From: Hypsibius dujardini
Lineage: Eukaryota; Tardigrada; Eutardigrada; Parachela; Hypsibiidae
NCBI GenBank assembly: GCA_001579985.1
Contig: LRSR01005583.1
Coordinates: 1-25,805, forward strand
Length of the DNA stretch: 25,805 bases
Direction of reading: 5' to 3'
The notes beneath the pieces are model-generated. The model did no database searches. It was not told where the DNA came from and saw only the letters and a program-made list of their open reading frames with translations. A program made the translations under genes and the position numbers. Shown here piece after piece: positions 10,582 to 18,506 of this stretch. Within the stretch, counting starts at the first letter, position 1, and every line of letters starts with the position of its first letter.

Positions 10582-11825
10582 GCCTGCCTGGTTGGCTGTT
10601 TTTTTTGTCTTTCTGTCTCGCTGTCTGCCCGCCTACACCCTGTTGATTTTGGTGTAACCGTTTCTCATGTGGATGTCGCTGTACAGATCCCCAACTTCTT
10701 GCCTCCCTCTCGGACTTGTTCGGTGCCGGAACCGAAACCACCTCCACCACCACGCTGTGGGCCTTCATCTTTATGGTTGAGAATCCCGAAGTGATGCGCA
10801 AGGTACAGGAAGAAATCGACGGCGCTGTCGGCCGGGACAAGGTCTTGAGAAACTCCGACAGAGGTATGGCAAACTGCCAGTCGGCATATTAAACCGACTC
10901 AACCTTTTCCTGTTTGATTTTCTTTTTAGCTCTGTTGCCGTATACGGAAGCGGTGATCCTGGAAGTGCAACGGTGCGCCAGTCTGGTTCCACTTGGTATT
11001 CCCCACCGAACCAATCAAGACATCACCGTGGACGGCTACACCCTTCCACGGGGCACCCTTGTCATAGCCAATCTCTTCTCCATTCACAATGATCCGCGTT
11101 ACTGGAAGAATCCAGAACAATTTGACCCCATGCGCTTTCTGGACGCCGACCGGAAACTAATTCGCCCCGATGGGTTCGCGCCATTTTCGATCGGTAAGTC
11201 AATACGTGTAACTTTTTTGAAACCCATTGTTGTCTCTTTAGTAGGCCTGGTCGAGTGCCTTCATGTCTGTTTATATCTTGGTCGGTTGTTTTTGTCTGGC
11301 TTGTCTATTTTCGCCCGGAGTGTTTGTCTTTACCTTTCTTGTGGCTTGTCTGTATGTCCACGGCATACTGTGCCTGTATCCTGGAATCACTGCCTATATC
11401 TGTCTGTGTTTATGTGTCTGCCTGTCTTTTCGTTTGTCTGCCTGAATAGGTCTGTCTGTGTCTGTTTTTGTGCCTTTGTGTTTTTGTGTTTGAATGTCTG
11501 GCTTAATGTCTGTCAATCTGCCTGCCTGCTTGTATGTCTGTCAATCTGTTTGTCTAACTACCTGTCTGTCTGGCCATCTGTATCTGTTTGAAATGCCAAT
11601 CTGTCTGAATTTCTGGATGTAGGTATTCTTTTCTAATTTTTAGGCAAGCGAGCGTGTCTGGGCGAAGCGCTGGCAAAGATGGAACTTTTCCTCTTCATTG
11701 CCAACTTGCTGCGCTGCTTCACGTTGAAGGTGCCACCGGGTCATATTGTGTCGCGCGAAAACTACGCCACCAGTATCGTCCTCTCGCCTACTCCATTCGA
11801 GCTGATATTTGTCCCTCGTACTTGA
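9167..11825 (+). CDS. Cytochrome P450, clan 2 (CYP2-like) microsomal monooxygenase
   Basis: Exons: 9167-9269, 9436-9815, 10012-10390, 10687-10863, 10930-11193, 11644-11825; 1485 nt, 494 aa, full length. Phases 1, 0, 1, 1, 1 all match. Intron 2 uses a GC donor (CAG|GCAAGA) and the others GT. The order of motifs is: N-terminal membrane anchor (residues about 5-20, VLPALVALAVAFYLW), proline hinge PPGP, C-helix WKVHR, I-helix oxygen-binding GAGTETT, ExxR E358-VQR, the PERF region PEQFDPMRF, and the haem loop FSIGKRACLG with ligand C439. The LGEALAKMELFLF tail is typical of clan 2 enzymes. It would sit on the ER membrane and oxidise a lipophilic substrate, taking electrons from P450 reductase. The substrate cannot be read from sequence. 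Confidence 0.93.
10400..10625. repeat. (TCTG)n with embedded (TCGG)6 in P450 intron 3
   Basis: Long runs of TCTG flank a run of TCGG repeats at about 10441-10470 and are interrupted by CCTA and CCTG variants. The intron is 10391-10686. Confidence 0.9.
11245..11625. repeat. Degenerate TCTG-derived repeat in P450 intron 5
   Basis: Many TGTCTG/TTTGTCTG units, heavily diverged, fill most of intron 11194-11643. This looks like an older state of the cleaner TCTG runs elsewhere in the window. Confidence 0.65.
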
Positions 11826-11948
11826 ATTGCTGGAGGAGAATCTTTAACCTCCCCCTCCCTTCGCCTCACAGATTATTAGATGAAATTCTGCTCAATAAGT
11901 ATTTAGCTTTATTTTCATTTTGACAAACCTGCCGCATCCTTGCCTTAA

Positions 11949-12415
11949 AGATCGACATCGCGTGACTTTTCCTACGCGGACGCGGAAAAACTGTTTCAAA
12001 TTTTACGCGGCGCGGAATCGCGCGGAAGTTAGGAAGTTTAAGTCTACGCGGAACGACGCGGAAAACACAGTTTTAGAAAGCAACGCGGTGCGACGCGGAA
12101 ATAAACTGCAACGTAACGCGGAAATAAACTGAAGTGGAAAATTTATCACTTTTTTAGCTTATGAAACAGATCGGTATAAGAGATTCAAAATCAATGATCA
12201 ACATCTCTTTCGGGAACCACCACTGATCACTAGCTAATCAACTAATCAACCGTACACTGACTGATTCAGGAATTAAGCGCTGTTTCTTGGAATACGCGGC
12301 GCGGAACGGAGCGGTTCAGCTCTGCCGCGACGCGGAAACATTAACTATTTTTCTACGCGGAGCGGTGCGGTATTTCCGCGTCGCGTCGCGTCGCGTCGCG
12401 CGCGGATGTCGATCT
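11949..12415. repeat. CGCGG-rich element with short inverted ends
   Basis: The ends are inverted copies of AGATCGACATC (11949-11959 and 12405-12415). Between them ACGCGG/CGCGGAA motifs recur more than fifteen times in two clusters, and the right part ends in a TCGCG run (TCGCG about four times). The middle (about 12140-12280) is ordinary AT-rich DNA. No ORF of note. Confidence 0.65.
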
Positions 12416-12448
12416 CTACCTTGCCTGTGTATTGACTGATCGACAAGG

Positions 12449-12574
12449 TAACACATGGTAAAAAAACTTGCGTAACCGAATTAGGCCATTTAACTCGTTC
12501 AATGACGTCTTTATATGCAGATCAAATTCAATGGCTTAACTCGGTTAGAGCAAAAGTTTTGCCACGTGCGTGTA
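12449..12574. repeat. Family A MITE, copy 3 (diverged)
   Basis: It aligns with copies 1, 2 and 4 through CTTGCGTAACCGAATTA and TTTTGCCACGTGCGTGTA. The left end has decayed (AACACATGG in place of ACACACGTGG), so this is the oldest of the four. Confidence 0.75.
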
Positions 12575-12700
12575 GTCGATAAACGTGTGTTTTCTTCGCT
12601 CCCACAATTTGCTTCATTTCTTTTCTAAGATTTTTTACTGATTTTTTGAAGCGTGAAAATGAAGTACTTTTGGTATATTTAAGACGTATTTACGGCTCGT

Positions 12701-12933
12701 GTACTACGTGGTGGTACATAGATGGCGCTGCCAATGTTACCGTGTACCGCGTCAGTTGATTGTTTCATTGCTACATTAATCGCTACATGTGTCGGTGTTA
12801 CTACTGACTGTATAGTCAGTCAGTCCTTGTCAACGAGAGAAACGAACCAACAACGACTGTAGCCGAATAAATCAATCAACTGACACGGCATACAGTAACA
12901 TTAACAGCGCCATCTATGTACCACCACGTAATA
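12701..12933. repeat. Foldback MITE with long inverted ends
   Basis: About 233 bp. The ends GTGGTGGTACATAGATGGCG and its reverse complement match, and the match continues inward through the ATGTTAC/GTAACAT and GTCAGTTGATTG/CAATCAACTGAC blocks, giving arms of roughly 65 bp. No coding capacity. Confidence 0.8.
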
Positions 12934-13075
12934 CATTTTTATTTTAGAAAATTGTTTCCATACGTTTTTATTTGTTTTTCTCGATGGAAATACCATCACA
13001 TAATTTAGACACACACTACAAACTTAATGGATGTGCAAGATTTCACCTTCGAGAGTGGTGCAATTCCCTTGTGAG

Positions 13076-13204
13076 TACACACGCGGCTAAAAACCTTGCG
13101 CTAACCGACTTAAGACATTACACTCGTTCCGTTTACGGCTGTTGTACACATCCCCGAGTTAAAGTGCTTGATTCGGTCAGCTCAAGGTTTTTGCCGCGTG
13201 TGTA
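13076..13204. repeat. Family A MITE, copy 4
   Basis: About 129 bp, TACACACGCGG to CCGCGTGTGTA, collinear with copy 1, ending 78 bp upstream of the RPAP1 start codon. The CACGTG of the other copies has become CACGCG on the left and CGCGTG on the right, a matched change that keeps the ends complementary. Confidence 0.85.
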
Positions 13205-13282
13205 TGAAGTGAATCGACATGACATTACTACAAGCGATCCCTTGATTACTAGTATTACTGTCAACAAAACCCCCCGTAAAAA

Positions 13283-15759
13283 ATGGATGCTACTACCCGG
13301 CCTCGAAGTCGCTATTACATGGAGAAAGTCCGTGCCAAAGTAGGAGCTACTGCCACCGAGCCACCAGCAAATACACCCGCGGTGGCGGACTCAACGGAAA
13401 CACATTCTGCAATTTCTGATACGCAGAACCAGCCCGCAGTTGGATGTTTCCACTCGCACACTCTCGCTCCGCAGGAATTAATTCCATCGGGCAAATCGGC
13501 GTGTAGAGCAGTTAATTCCCCGTCCAATTTACCGAGCCACGGAGCGGAGAGACCGTTAGATGAAACGTTTCGGGACATTGAAGATGCAGGCGTTCCGGCG
13601 CGGTCAGCTGCGCGGAATGGGTCTTTGCATGCCGTCGCGCACAACCTTCCCGAAATATCCCCGAACTCTCTGCCGAGTGATAAACCGATGGTCTCGCCTT
13701 CGTTTGACGTTGTTGGGACAGTGGAAGGGCCGGCGGCGGAGAAGAGATTGCACGATGATGTTCTGATGGAAAATGTCCAGGAGCGCTCCAATGGATCCGC
13801 GAATTCTGCTGCGGTCGACCTCCAGGAATTTATTCCGCTGGAACGGGCGAAAGATAGAACGACTGTCGCCTGGTCGACGGAAACCGTTCGTGGAGTAGGG
13901 ACGGAATTGGAAAGAAAGCTGCGGGATCATTTGCCGGAGGGTGTCGCTGAGCCGGATAAGCTTGCCTGGACCGCGCCGATCGACCCGTCTGTGCTCGTGA
14001 GCAGTGCCGACAACTCGGAAAAGGCTGCGGAATCGAAGAAAAAAGTTAGTGTCAATGCCATTGGTTGTGTGGTGGTGAAATTTGAAAATTGCGTGTGGGA
14101 TTTTTTTTTGCAGGAAGATTTGTTTGAAGCGCGATTCGACCACGCCGGGACGATTCTGCGTCCCGACAGTGACATTCCCGTGACGGCTGGACTGCACCAT
14201 CATGGAGATGATCCGGAGGTACTGTGCGAGCTTCGAGAGTTGTTATTGATTGATTTTAAAAGACTGTTTAGTGTGCAGTTGAAGTTTGGTGAGGGAGCGA
14301 GTGTTTGATTGATGAGTTTGCTCTACGTGTCACTTAGCATTAACAATGATGGGTTGATTGATGTATTGATTGACATGGTTTGAGCTGTCGTTTGATTGAT
14401 CGAAGAGTTGATTGATGGATGTGTTGTTTGATTGATTGATTTGTTGATTGATTGATTGACTTTTCCTTCCGCTCATGAATCCATCCAACAAATGTTTCTC
14501 GTTCAGAAACCGGGATACACATTGGATGAAATTTTTACGTTGCTGCAAAGTTCCTCGCACCCGCAGAAATTGTGGGCGCTAGGTACGCTCACTGCCATTC
14601 TCCATCAGGTATTCCGTGTGATTTATCGAATCTCTTATTCCAAGTTTGGAAGCCTTTGGTTGTTTAAATCTTAATGTAATTAAATGTTTCGGTTTTGGTA
14701 GGCGAAGTTGTCTGTGTATGATGAATACCTGGAAGCCTCATTGTTGGGCAAGATGGTGCAGGAAGATATGATACTCGCCCTGCGACATCTCCTCGACCAT
14801 GGCTCTGTGGCGATCGTCAGTGCGACGCTACGGACGATTGAAGCTCTTCTTGTGAACGATGTCGATGAGGTACAATCAACCTCAACTAATGACAAACAGA
14901 TAAACACGCAGACAGACAGACAGACAGACAAACAGATAGACACGCAGGCAGACAGAGTGACAGAGCGACAGACAGACAGATACGTGTTGTCTCGAATTTC
15001 TGCCAGTTTACCAATGCCCGTCACGGCTTCTTTAGTTTATGACGGACCAGCTTCTTATACTGGATAGGAATCCTCTCTTCTTCGAGCTGAATCCGAGTGA
15101 TCCCGATGATGCCGACCCAGACGTTGGGGAAGAGGACCTCACTGACGCTCAGCTGATGAAGACAGACATCGTGAAAGTATGATCCACATGCCCACTAACC
15201 GTTGAAGGCCCTCCTGATTCATTCATTTACCACTCTAACGGGGTGTAGGGATTTCTGAGGACATCGATTTTGAAGCGGTTCGAATTCCTCCTCGATGCCT
15301 ACTTGAACGCGATGGATGCCGCATCGATCTCGAGCTTGCTGGCCATCATCACCCGCTGCGCCCGCCACTCCCGAGAAGTGGCTCAACAGTTGGTTCAGGA
15401 AGCCGTTTTGATGGATCTGCTAATGAGTCCGGTAGTCACAGCGAAGAGCCCAATTGCTCAAATGAAATTGGTTCGTGTTCTGACGTCCCTCCTGGGTCCA
15501 CTTGGGCAGACGCCGTGGGCCGAGCGGATTTACCACACGGCCGCCGGTTGGATTTCCTCAATGTATGTGTGAATGTCATCTTGGGTTGTGATGACATTTG
15601 ACTGATTCTGTTGGGGGAATCTGTGTTTGCGTGTTTTCTCCAGGCGGATTGTGATTGACGATACTGTTATTCGTGATATGGTCACGGAAAGTCTAAATCT
15701 CCTCATCGTCCTCGGCCATTATGGCGTCTGTCCTGCAAGTATTTCGTAAGTGGAGTCAT

Positions 15760-15802
<43 letters not shown>

Positions 15803-16239
15803 GNTCTGTCTGTCTGTCTATCTGTCTGTCCATCTGTCTGTCTGTCTGCCTGTCTGTCTGTCTGTCTGTCTGTCTGTCCATCTGCCTATCTGTCTGTCTG
15901 TCTGTTTGTCTGTCTAGCCACCGGCCTGTTTTTCTTCAGTCTACTCCCTTCTATTCTGCCGTGGCATCTTGCTTTTATGTCAGTGATATTTTTGCGGGTT
16001 TGTGCAGGGGCATTGAGGATGTCTTCCCTCAAGTGCTGCATTCGGCTGGTCCAAAGGCCAACGGGAGCATCACCAAGTGGGATGCTGGATGTTGTTCCCG
16101 CATCCTGACATTCCTCTCGCTCTGCTTGCCACTGGAGGCTGGCAAGAGCCCACTCATTAGCGACGCGATGGCCATGTTGATCATGCAAAATATTCTCTCC
16201 GGCTACCTGGCTCTGGAGAAATCTGACAAGAAACAACGA
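13283..16239 (+). CDS. RPAP1: RNA polymerase II-associated protein 1, N-terminal part (gene runs past the mobile element)
   Basis: Exons: 13283-14044, 14114-14218, 14507-14608, 14702-14869, 15051-15176, 15249-15562, 15644-15745, 15918-16239; 2001 nt, 667 codons, all phases consistent (0,0,0,0,0,2,2, then 0 at the last donor). RPAP1 helps assemble and import RNA polymerase II and links it to Mediator. Recognition rests on the conserved start of the C-terminal region: EARFDHAGTILRPDSDIPV, then LHHHG (residues 281-285), then GYTLDEIF across the exon 2/3 join, followed by helical-repeat sequence (IVKGFLRTSILKRFEFLLDA, ITRCARHSREVAQQL). Human RPAP1 is about 1390 aa, so roughly the C-terminal half lies beyond the window. 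Exon 1 is long, polar and poorly conserved. A typical RPAP1 N-terminal motif is not evident, so an upstream exon may exist. The last donor is GTATGA at 16240. Without splicing there the frame stops two codons later. Confidence 0.9.
14330..14465. repeat. (GATT)n microsatellite in RPAP1 intron 2
   Basis: Runs of TGATTGAT and GTTGATTG. The same motif (or AATC on the other strand) is scattered at 2245, 4620, 5745 and 6520. Confidence 0.8.
14892..14985. repeat. CAGA microsatellite in RPAP1 intron 4
   Basis: ACAGACAGACAGACAGACAA-type units, purine-rich in the transcript, within intron 14870-15050. Confidence 0.85.
15759..15914. repeat. (TCTG)n filling RPAP1 intron 7
   Basis: Almost the whole 172-nt intron (15746-15917) is TCTG repeat with a few CCTG, CTAT and CCAT variants, and an ambiguous base N at about 15804. 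The acceptor TAG follows the repeat directly, so the repeat itself serves as the polypyrimidine tract. The N suggests an unresolved repeat length. Confidence 0.9.
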
Positions 16240-16293
16240 GTATGAATCGTTTATTATCTGCCTGTCTGTCTGTCAGTAGTGGTAATACGAGAG

Positions 16294-16317
16294 TTCTGGC
16301 ACAATTTCTGGCACAAT
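16294..16317. repeat. 12-bp tandem repeat in the terminal region
   Basis: TTCTGGCACAAT occurs twice, head to tail, 20 bp inside the inferred left terminus. Short subterminal repeats are common at transposon ends and may bind the integrase. Confidence 0.85.
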
Positions 16318-16475
16318 TTTATTTCCAACAAAAATAATATTTTTTATGTAATTCTTACTATTTTAAATATTAGCTATTTTAGGGTCAAAACATATCTAAA
16401 TTAGTATAAACTAGCCTATTTTCATTAACCATTTTTTCAAAATTGCTCAAAAACCCCTTTTTAGCGTTTTCGCGT

Positions 16476-16501
16476 TTTCGTCTGTGAGCTCACAGACGAA
16501 A
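16476..16501. repeat. 26-bp perfect palindrome
   Basis: Arms TTTCGTCTGTGAG and CTCACAGACGAAA meet without a spacer. It sits about 200 bp inside the left terminus, before the first gene. A possible protein-binding or replication site. Confidence 0.85.
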
Positions 16502-16604
16502 CACCTCATTTTGACCATATATTAGAAAAAGTAAAAAAACAAAAAAAAGGTGTGGTCTGAACTGGTGGTGTGCTGTGTGTTGGAGAGAGTGTGTGTATGC
16601 TGTA

Positions 16605-17372
16605 TTACACAGCCCGCATAGAGAACCATAATTCAAAGTTTACATCATTCTCTAATAGATTACTTCGGTCGAATTCTAATAGCTGTCCTGTGTTGTAAAA
16701 TAGCTTCAAAGTACCAGTAAACTGACTATGTGGTGACACATCAACTCCCACAAAGTCATTACTTGAGATAATTATGTAATCACTATCATCTTTACCATCC
16801 ATGAGTACCAGTAACCCTACTATATTTGAAATATTAGTGTTATTGGAGGTGATGTGCCTCACCATTCCACTGTTTACAATATTAGGTAGAGTAACGTATA
16901 CTAACTCTTTTCTTCCTGACTTACTCCAAAATGTTTTAGCAATGTAAGTGCCGGCTTCATATATTTTTTTCTCGAACCCCGTGTGTAAGATCGGACTATC
17001 GTCTCTGAATTCTATTTTGTAATTTGTCAGAACCTTTAGCTGAAGAAATCGTTTATCCTCATTGTAAACACTAAACTGTCCACTTCCTACTATTGCTTTA
17101 TTAAGAGCTACAAGTAGTGATTCTATATTTCGATAGTTATCAGTCTTTACTTCTTTATTAGTAATGTTAGTACCGTGATGAATAATAATTTTATTCTCAG
17201 AAGAAAGCAGTGTATTGTGATTGCACCTCATATATCCATTATTAATATCACACACATACTTTTTATTGTCAGAAAACTTCCAGCAAACTTGTGTGTCTAA
17301 AAGCTCCCCCACCCCTTTGTCTGAAGTAGAGGCAAACCCAAACTTGAAGTTGTCCACGACATAGCTCGCCAT
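16605..17372 (-). CDS. Penton/minor-capsid-like virion protein candidate
   Basis: 255 aa, start ATG at 17372, stop about 330 bp from the element's left terminus. No signal peptide or membrane segment; the sequence is rich in predicted beta strands. The central block (SLLVALNKAI, then a FSVYNEDKRFLQL strand pair, then SPILHTGF) followed by ELVYVTLPNIV and the end VDVSPHSQFTGTLKLFYNTG recalls a pattern I know from Polinton and related ORFs proposed as penton or other single jelly-roll virion proteins. It is transcribed divergently from the core-like gene, 37 bp away. The family is judged from pattern only, and a spike or attachment protein is the main alternative. Confidence 0.4.
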   Translation of the reverse strand: MASYVVDNFKFGFASTSDKGVGELLDTQVCWKFSDNKKYVCDINNGYMRCNHNTLLSSENKIIIHHGTNITNKEVKTDNYRNIESLLVALNKAIVGSGQFSVYNEDKRFLQLKVLTNYKIEFRDDSPILHTGFEKKIYEAGTYIAKTFWSKSGRKELVYVTLPNIVNSGMVRHITSNNTNISNIVGLLVLMDGKDDSDYIIISSNDFVGVDVSPHSQFTGTLKLFYNTGQLLEFDRSNLLENDVNFELWFSMRAV

Positions 17373-17409
17373 TTTTTATTTACCCTCCTATATAGCTATA
17401 AAAAAAATC
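17373..17409. promoter_or_regulatory. 37-bp bidirectional promoter
   Basis: Only 37 bp separate two divergent start codons. The centre is TATATAGCTATA (17389-17400), which offers a TATA-like box to both strands, followed by an A tract on the plus side. Leaders would be extremely short. Confidence 0.5.
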
Positions 17410-18018
17410 ATGAACACTTTCATCGTAACAGATAAGAACGGGGAAAAGTATGAGGTGACTAGTACTTCTTATACCTCTGCAGCAAAAACTGTTGCAAAAG
17501 AAATACTTGATGACGAACAGCAGATGACTTTCGAAGTTACAGGTAAAAAGTTTACAAAGGTGATAGATATAAAAAAGAAGTCGGAAAAGTTGTATATTCA
17601 GAAGGGAGCAGGATGGAATCAGACTATTAAAACACAAGCAGGTAGTGGTGCTCTTCGTTCAAGCAATAAAAAAGCTACTAAAATCAATGCTACTAATACA
17701 AAAAAATCTTCATCAGTTAGGTATAGTGGTAATACAAAAACTCTTAAGGGTAAGAACCATAAGGAAGCATTTCATCACAAATTAGGCAATGGATTTGTGC
17801 CAGAAGATTTCCAGCTACCCGAGAATCCTTTACAACCAATCAAAATAAATAAAATACCTCATCAATATTATTTAATCCCTGATAAACAAACAGGAGGATT
17901 TTTACCATTTCTTGCTGCTTTGATTCCGGCTGGAATAGCTGCGGCTAAAGCAGCGGCTCTTGGTGGGGCTACTGCTCTTGGTGGATATGCAGTCAATAAG
18001 ATGGTTACAAATAAGTAG
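17410..18018 (+). CDS. Basic protein with Gly/Ala-rich hydrophobic tail, core/membrane-active virion protein-like
   Basis: 202 aa. Residues 1-65 form a small, probably folded domain. Residues about 66-125 are Lys/Ser/Thr/Asn-rich and basic. The last 40 residues are hydrophobic and rich in Gly and Ala, beginning GGFLPFLAALIPAGIAAAKA and ending VNKM-rich. A basic region followed by such a tail recalls the adenovirus minor core or membrane-lytic proteins, and similar tails occur in adintovirus ORFs. Likely roles are binding packaged DNA or breaching an endosomal membrane. It heads a plus-strand run with the next two genes (spacings 57 and 23 nt from the chosen starts), which suggests co-expression of virion genes. 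The function is inferred. Confidence 0.4.
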   Translation: MNTFIVTDKNGEKYEVTSTSYTSAAKTVAKEILDDEQQMTFEVTGKKFTKVIDIKKKSEKLYIQKGAGWNQTIKTQAGSGALRSSNKKATKINATNTKKSSSVRYSGNTKTLKGKNHKEAFHHKLGNGFVPEDFQLPENPLQPIKINKIPHQYYLIPDKQTGGFLPFLAALIPAGIAAAKAAALGGATALGGYAVNKMVTNK

Positions 18019-18075
18019 CTTCTTAAAAGAACATTTTTTTTGCTTCCTTATAGTGTAAACACAACTTACGGTAAA

Positions 18076-18483
18076 ATGGAGTCATCATCATTTTCGAGGC
18101 TTTATCCTGAGATAAGCGACTTTAACGATATTCTTGAACAGTTCCGAATTTTCGTTAGAGATTTGAAAGAAGTGAAAAAAGAGGATAAGGAAACAATCGA
18201 TGTCAAGCTTAAGAGATGCCGTCTCACGACTGAGAAACTTGCTATGTCACCTATTAATCGTTTTGAGTATTTGAATCAGACATGCAACATCATTGAAAAC
18301 CTTTTTGCTGTTATTAAAAAACCGAAACGATTGAAAAATATTGATCTAATATTGATTGGTATATTTCAGAAATACTGCAAGATGCTGAACGAGAAAATAT
18401 ATCTTATTGCAAATGATACGAAACCTATCACCCAACCTTCTGCTCCGATTGAAAGTAGTCCAAGTATTTACCCAGAGATTTAA
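18076..18483 (+). CDS. Unknown protein with PSAP and YPEI motifs
   Basis: 135 aa from the ATG at 18076; the longer frame reaches back only to a TTG codon at 18040. I do not recognise the family. It is largely helical and charged (residues about 15-110), with a proline-rich disordered tail containing PSAP, and it ends IYPEI. A second LYPEI lies near the N-terminus (residues 9-13). PSAP is the core of ESCRT-I (TSG101) binding late domains, and YPxL/I resembles ALIX-binding motifs; short motifs like these can occur by chance. It sits between the core-like and fiber-like genes, so a virion or egress role is plausible. Confidence 0.55.
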   Translation: MESSSFSRLYPEISDFNDILEQFRIFVRDLKEVKKEDKETIDVKLKRCRLTTEKLAMSPINRFEYLNQTCNIIENLFAVIKKPKRLKNIDLILIGIFQKYCKMLNEKIYLIANDTKPITQPSAPIESSPSIYPEI

Positions 18484-18506
18484 ATTTATAAGTATAAAAA
18501 GCAAAA

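Larger units (their letters stand above)
16240..16604. other. RPAP1 intron 8 start and left terminal region of the element
   Basis: 16240-16274 is the RPAP1 intron with a short TCTG run. From 16275 the terminal region holds a 12-bp tandem repeat, AT-rich sequence, a 26-bp perfect palindrome and a GTGTGT-rich stretch (16550-16600). No gene is seen. How far the terminal inverted repeat extends cannot be told without the right end. Confidence 0.6.

Noticed and set aside
10277-10657. Long frames rich in Cys-Leu-Ser-Val (also at 8382-8796, 1442-1657, 15721-15915) or Thr-Asp-Arg-Gln repeats (10436-10840)
   Set aside because: They are translations of TCTG/CAGA microsatellites in any frame, not genes.
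13315-14203. Antisense open frames of 158 and 199 codons opposite RPAP1 exon 1
   Set aside because: They mirror a GC-richer coding exon, show no domain, and the sense strand reads as RPAP1.
16019-16236. Possible extra short intron in RPAP1 exon 8 (GTCAGT to TGCAG near 15979-16007)
   Set aside because: It would be only 29 nt, and the reading frame is open and plausible without it.
16605-17372. Calling the leftmost element gene the major capsid protein
   Set aside because: At 255 aa it is far too short for a double jelly-roll capsid protein, and its pattern fits a single-domain virion protein better.
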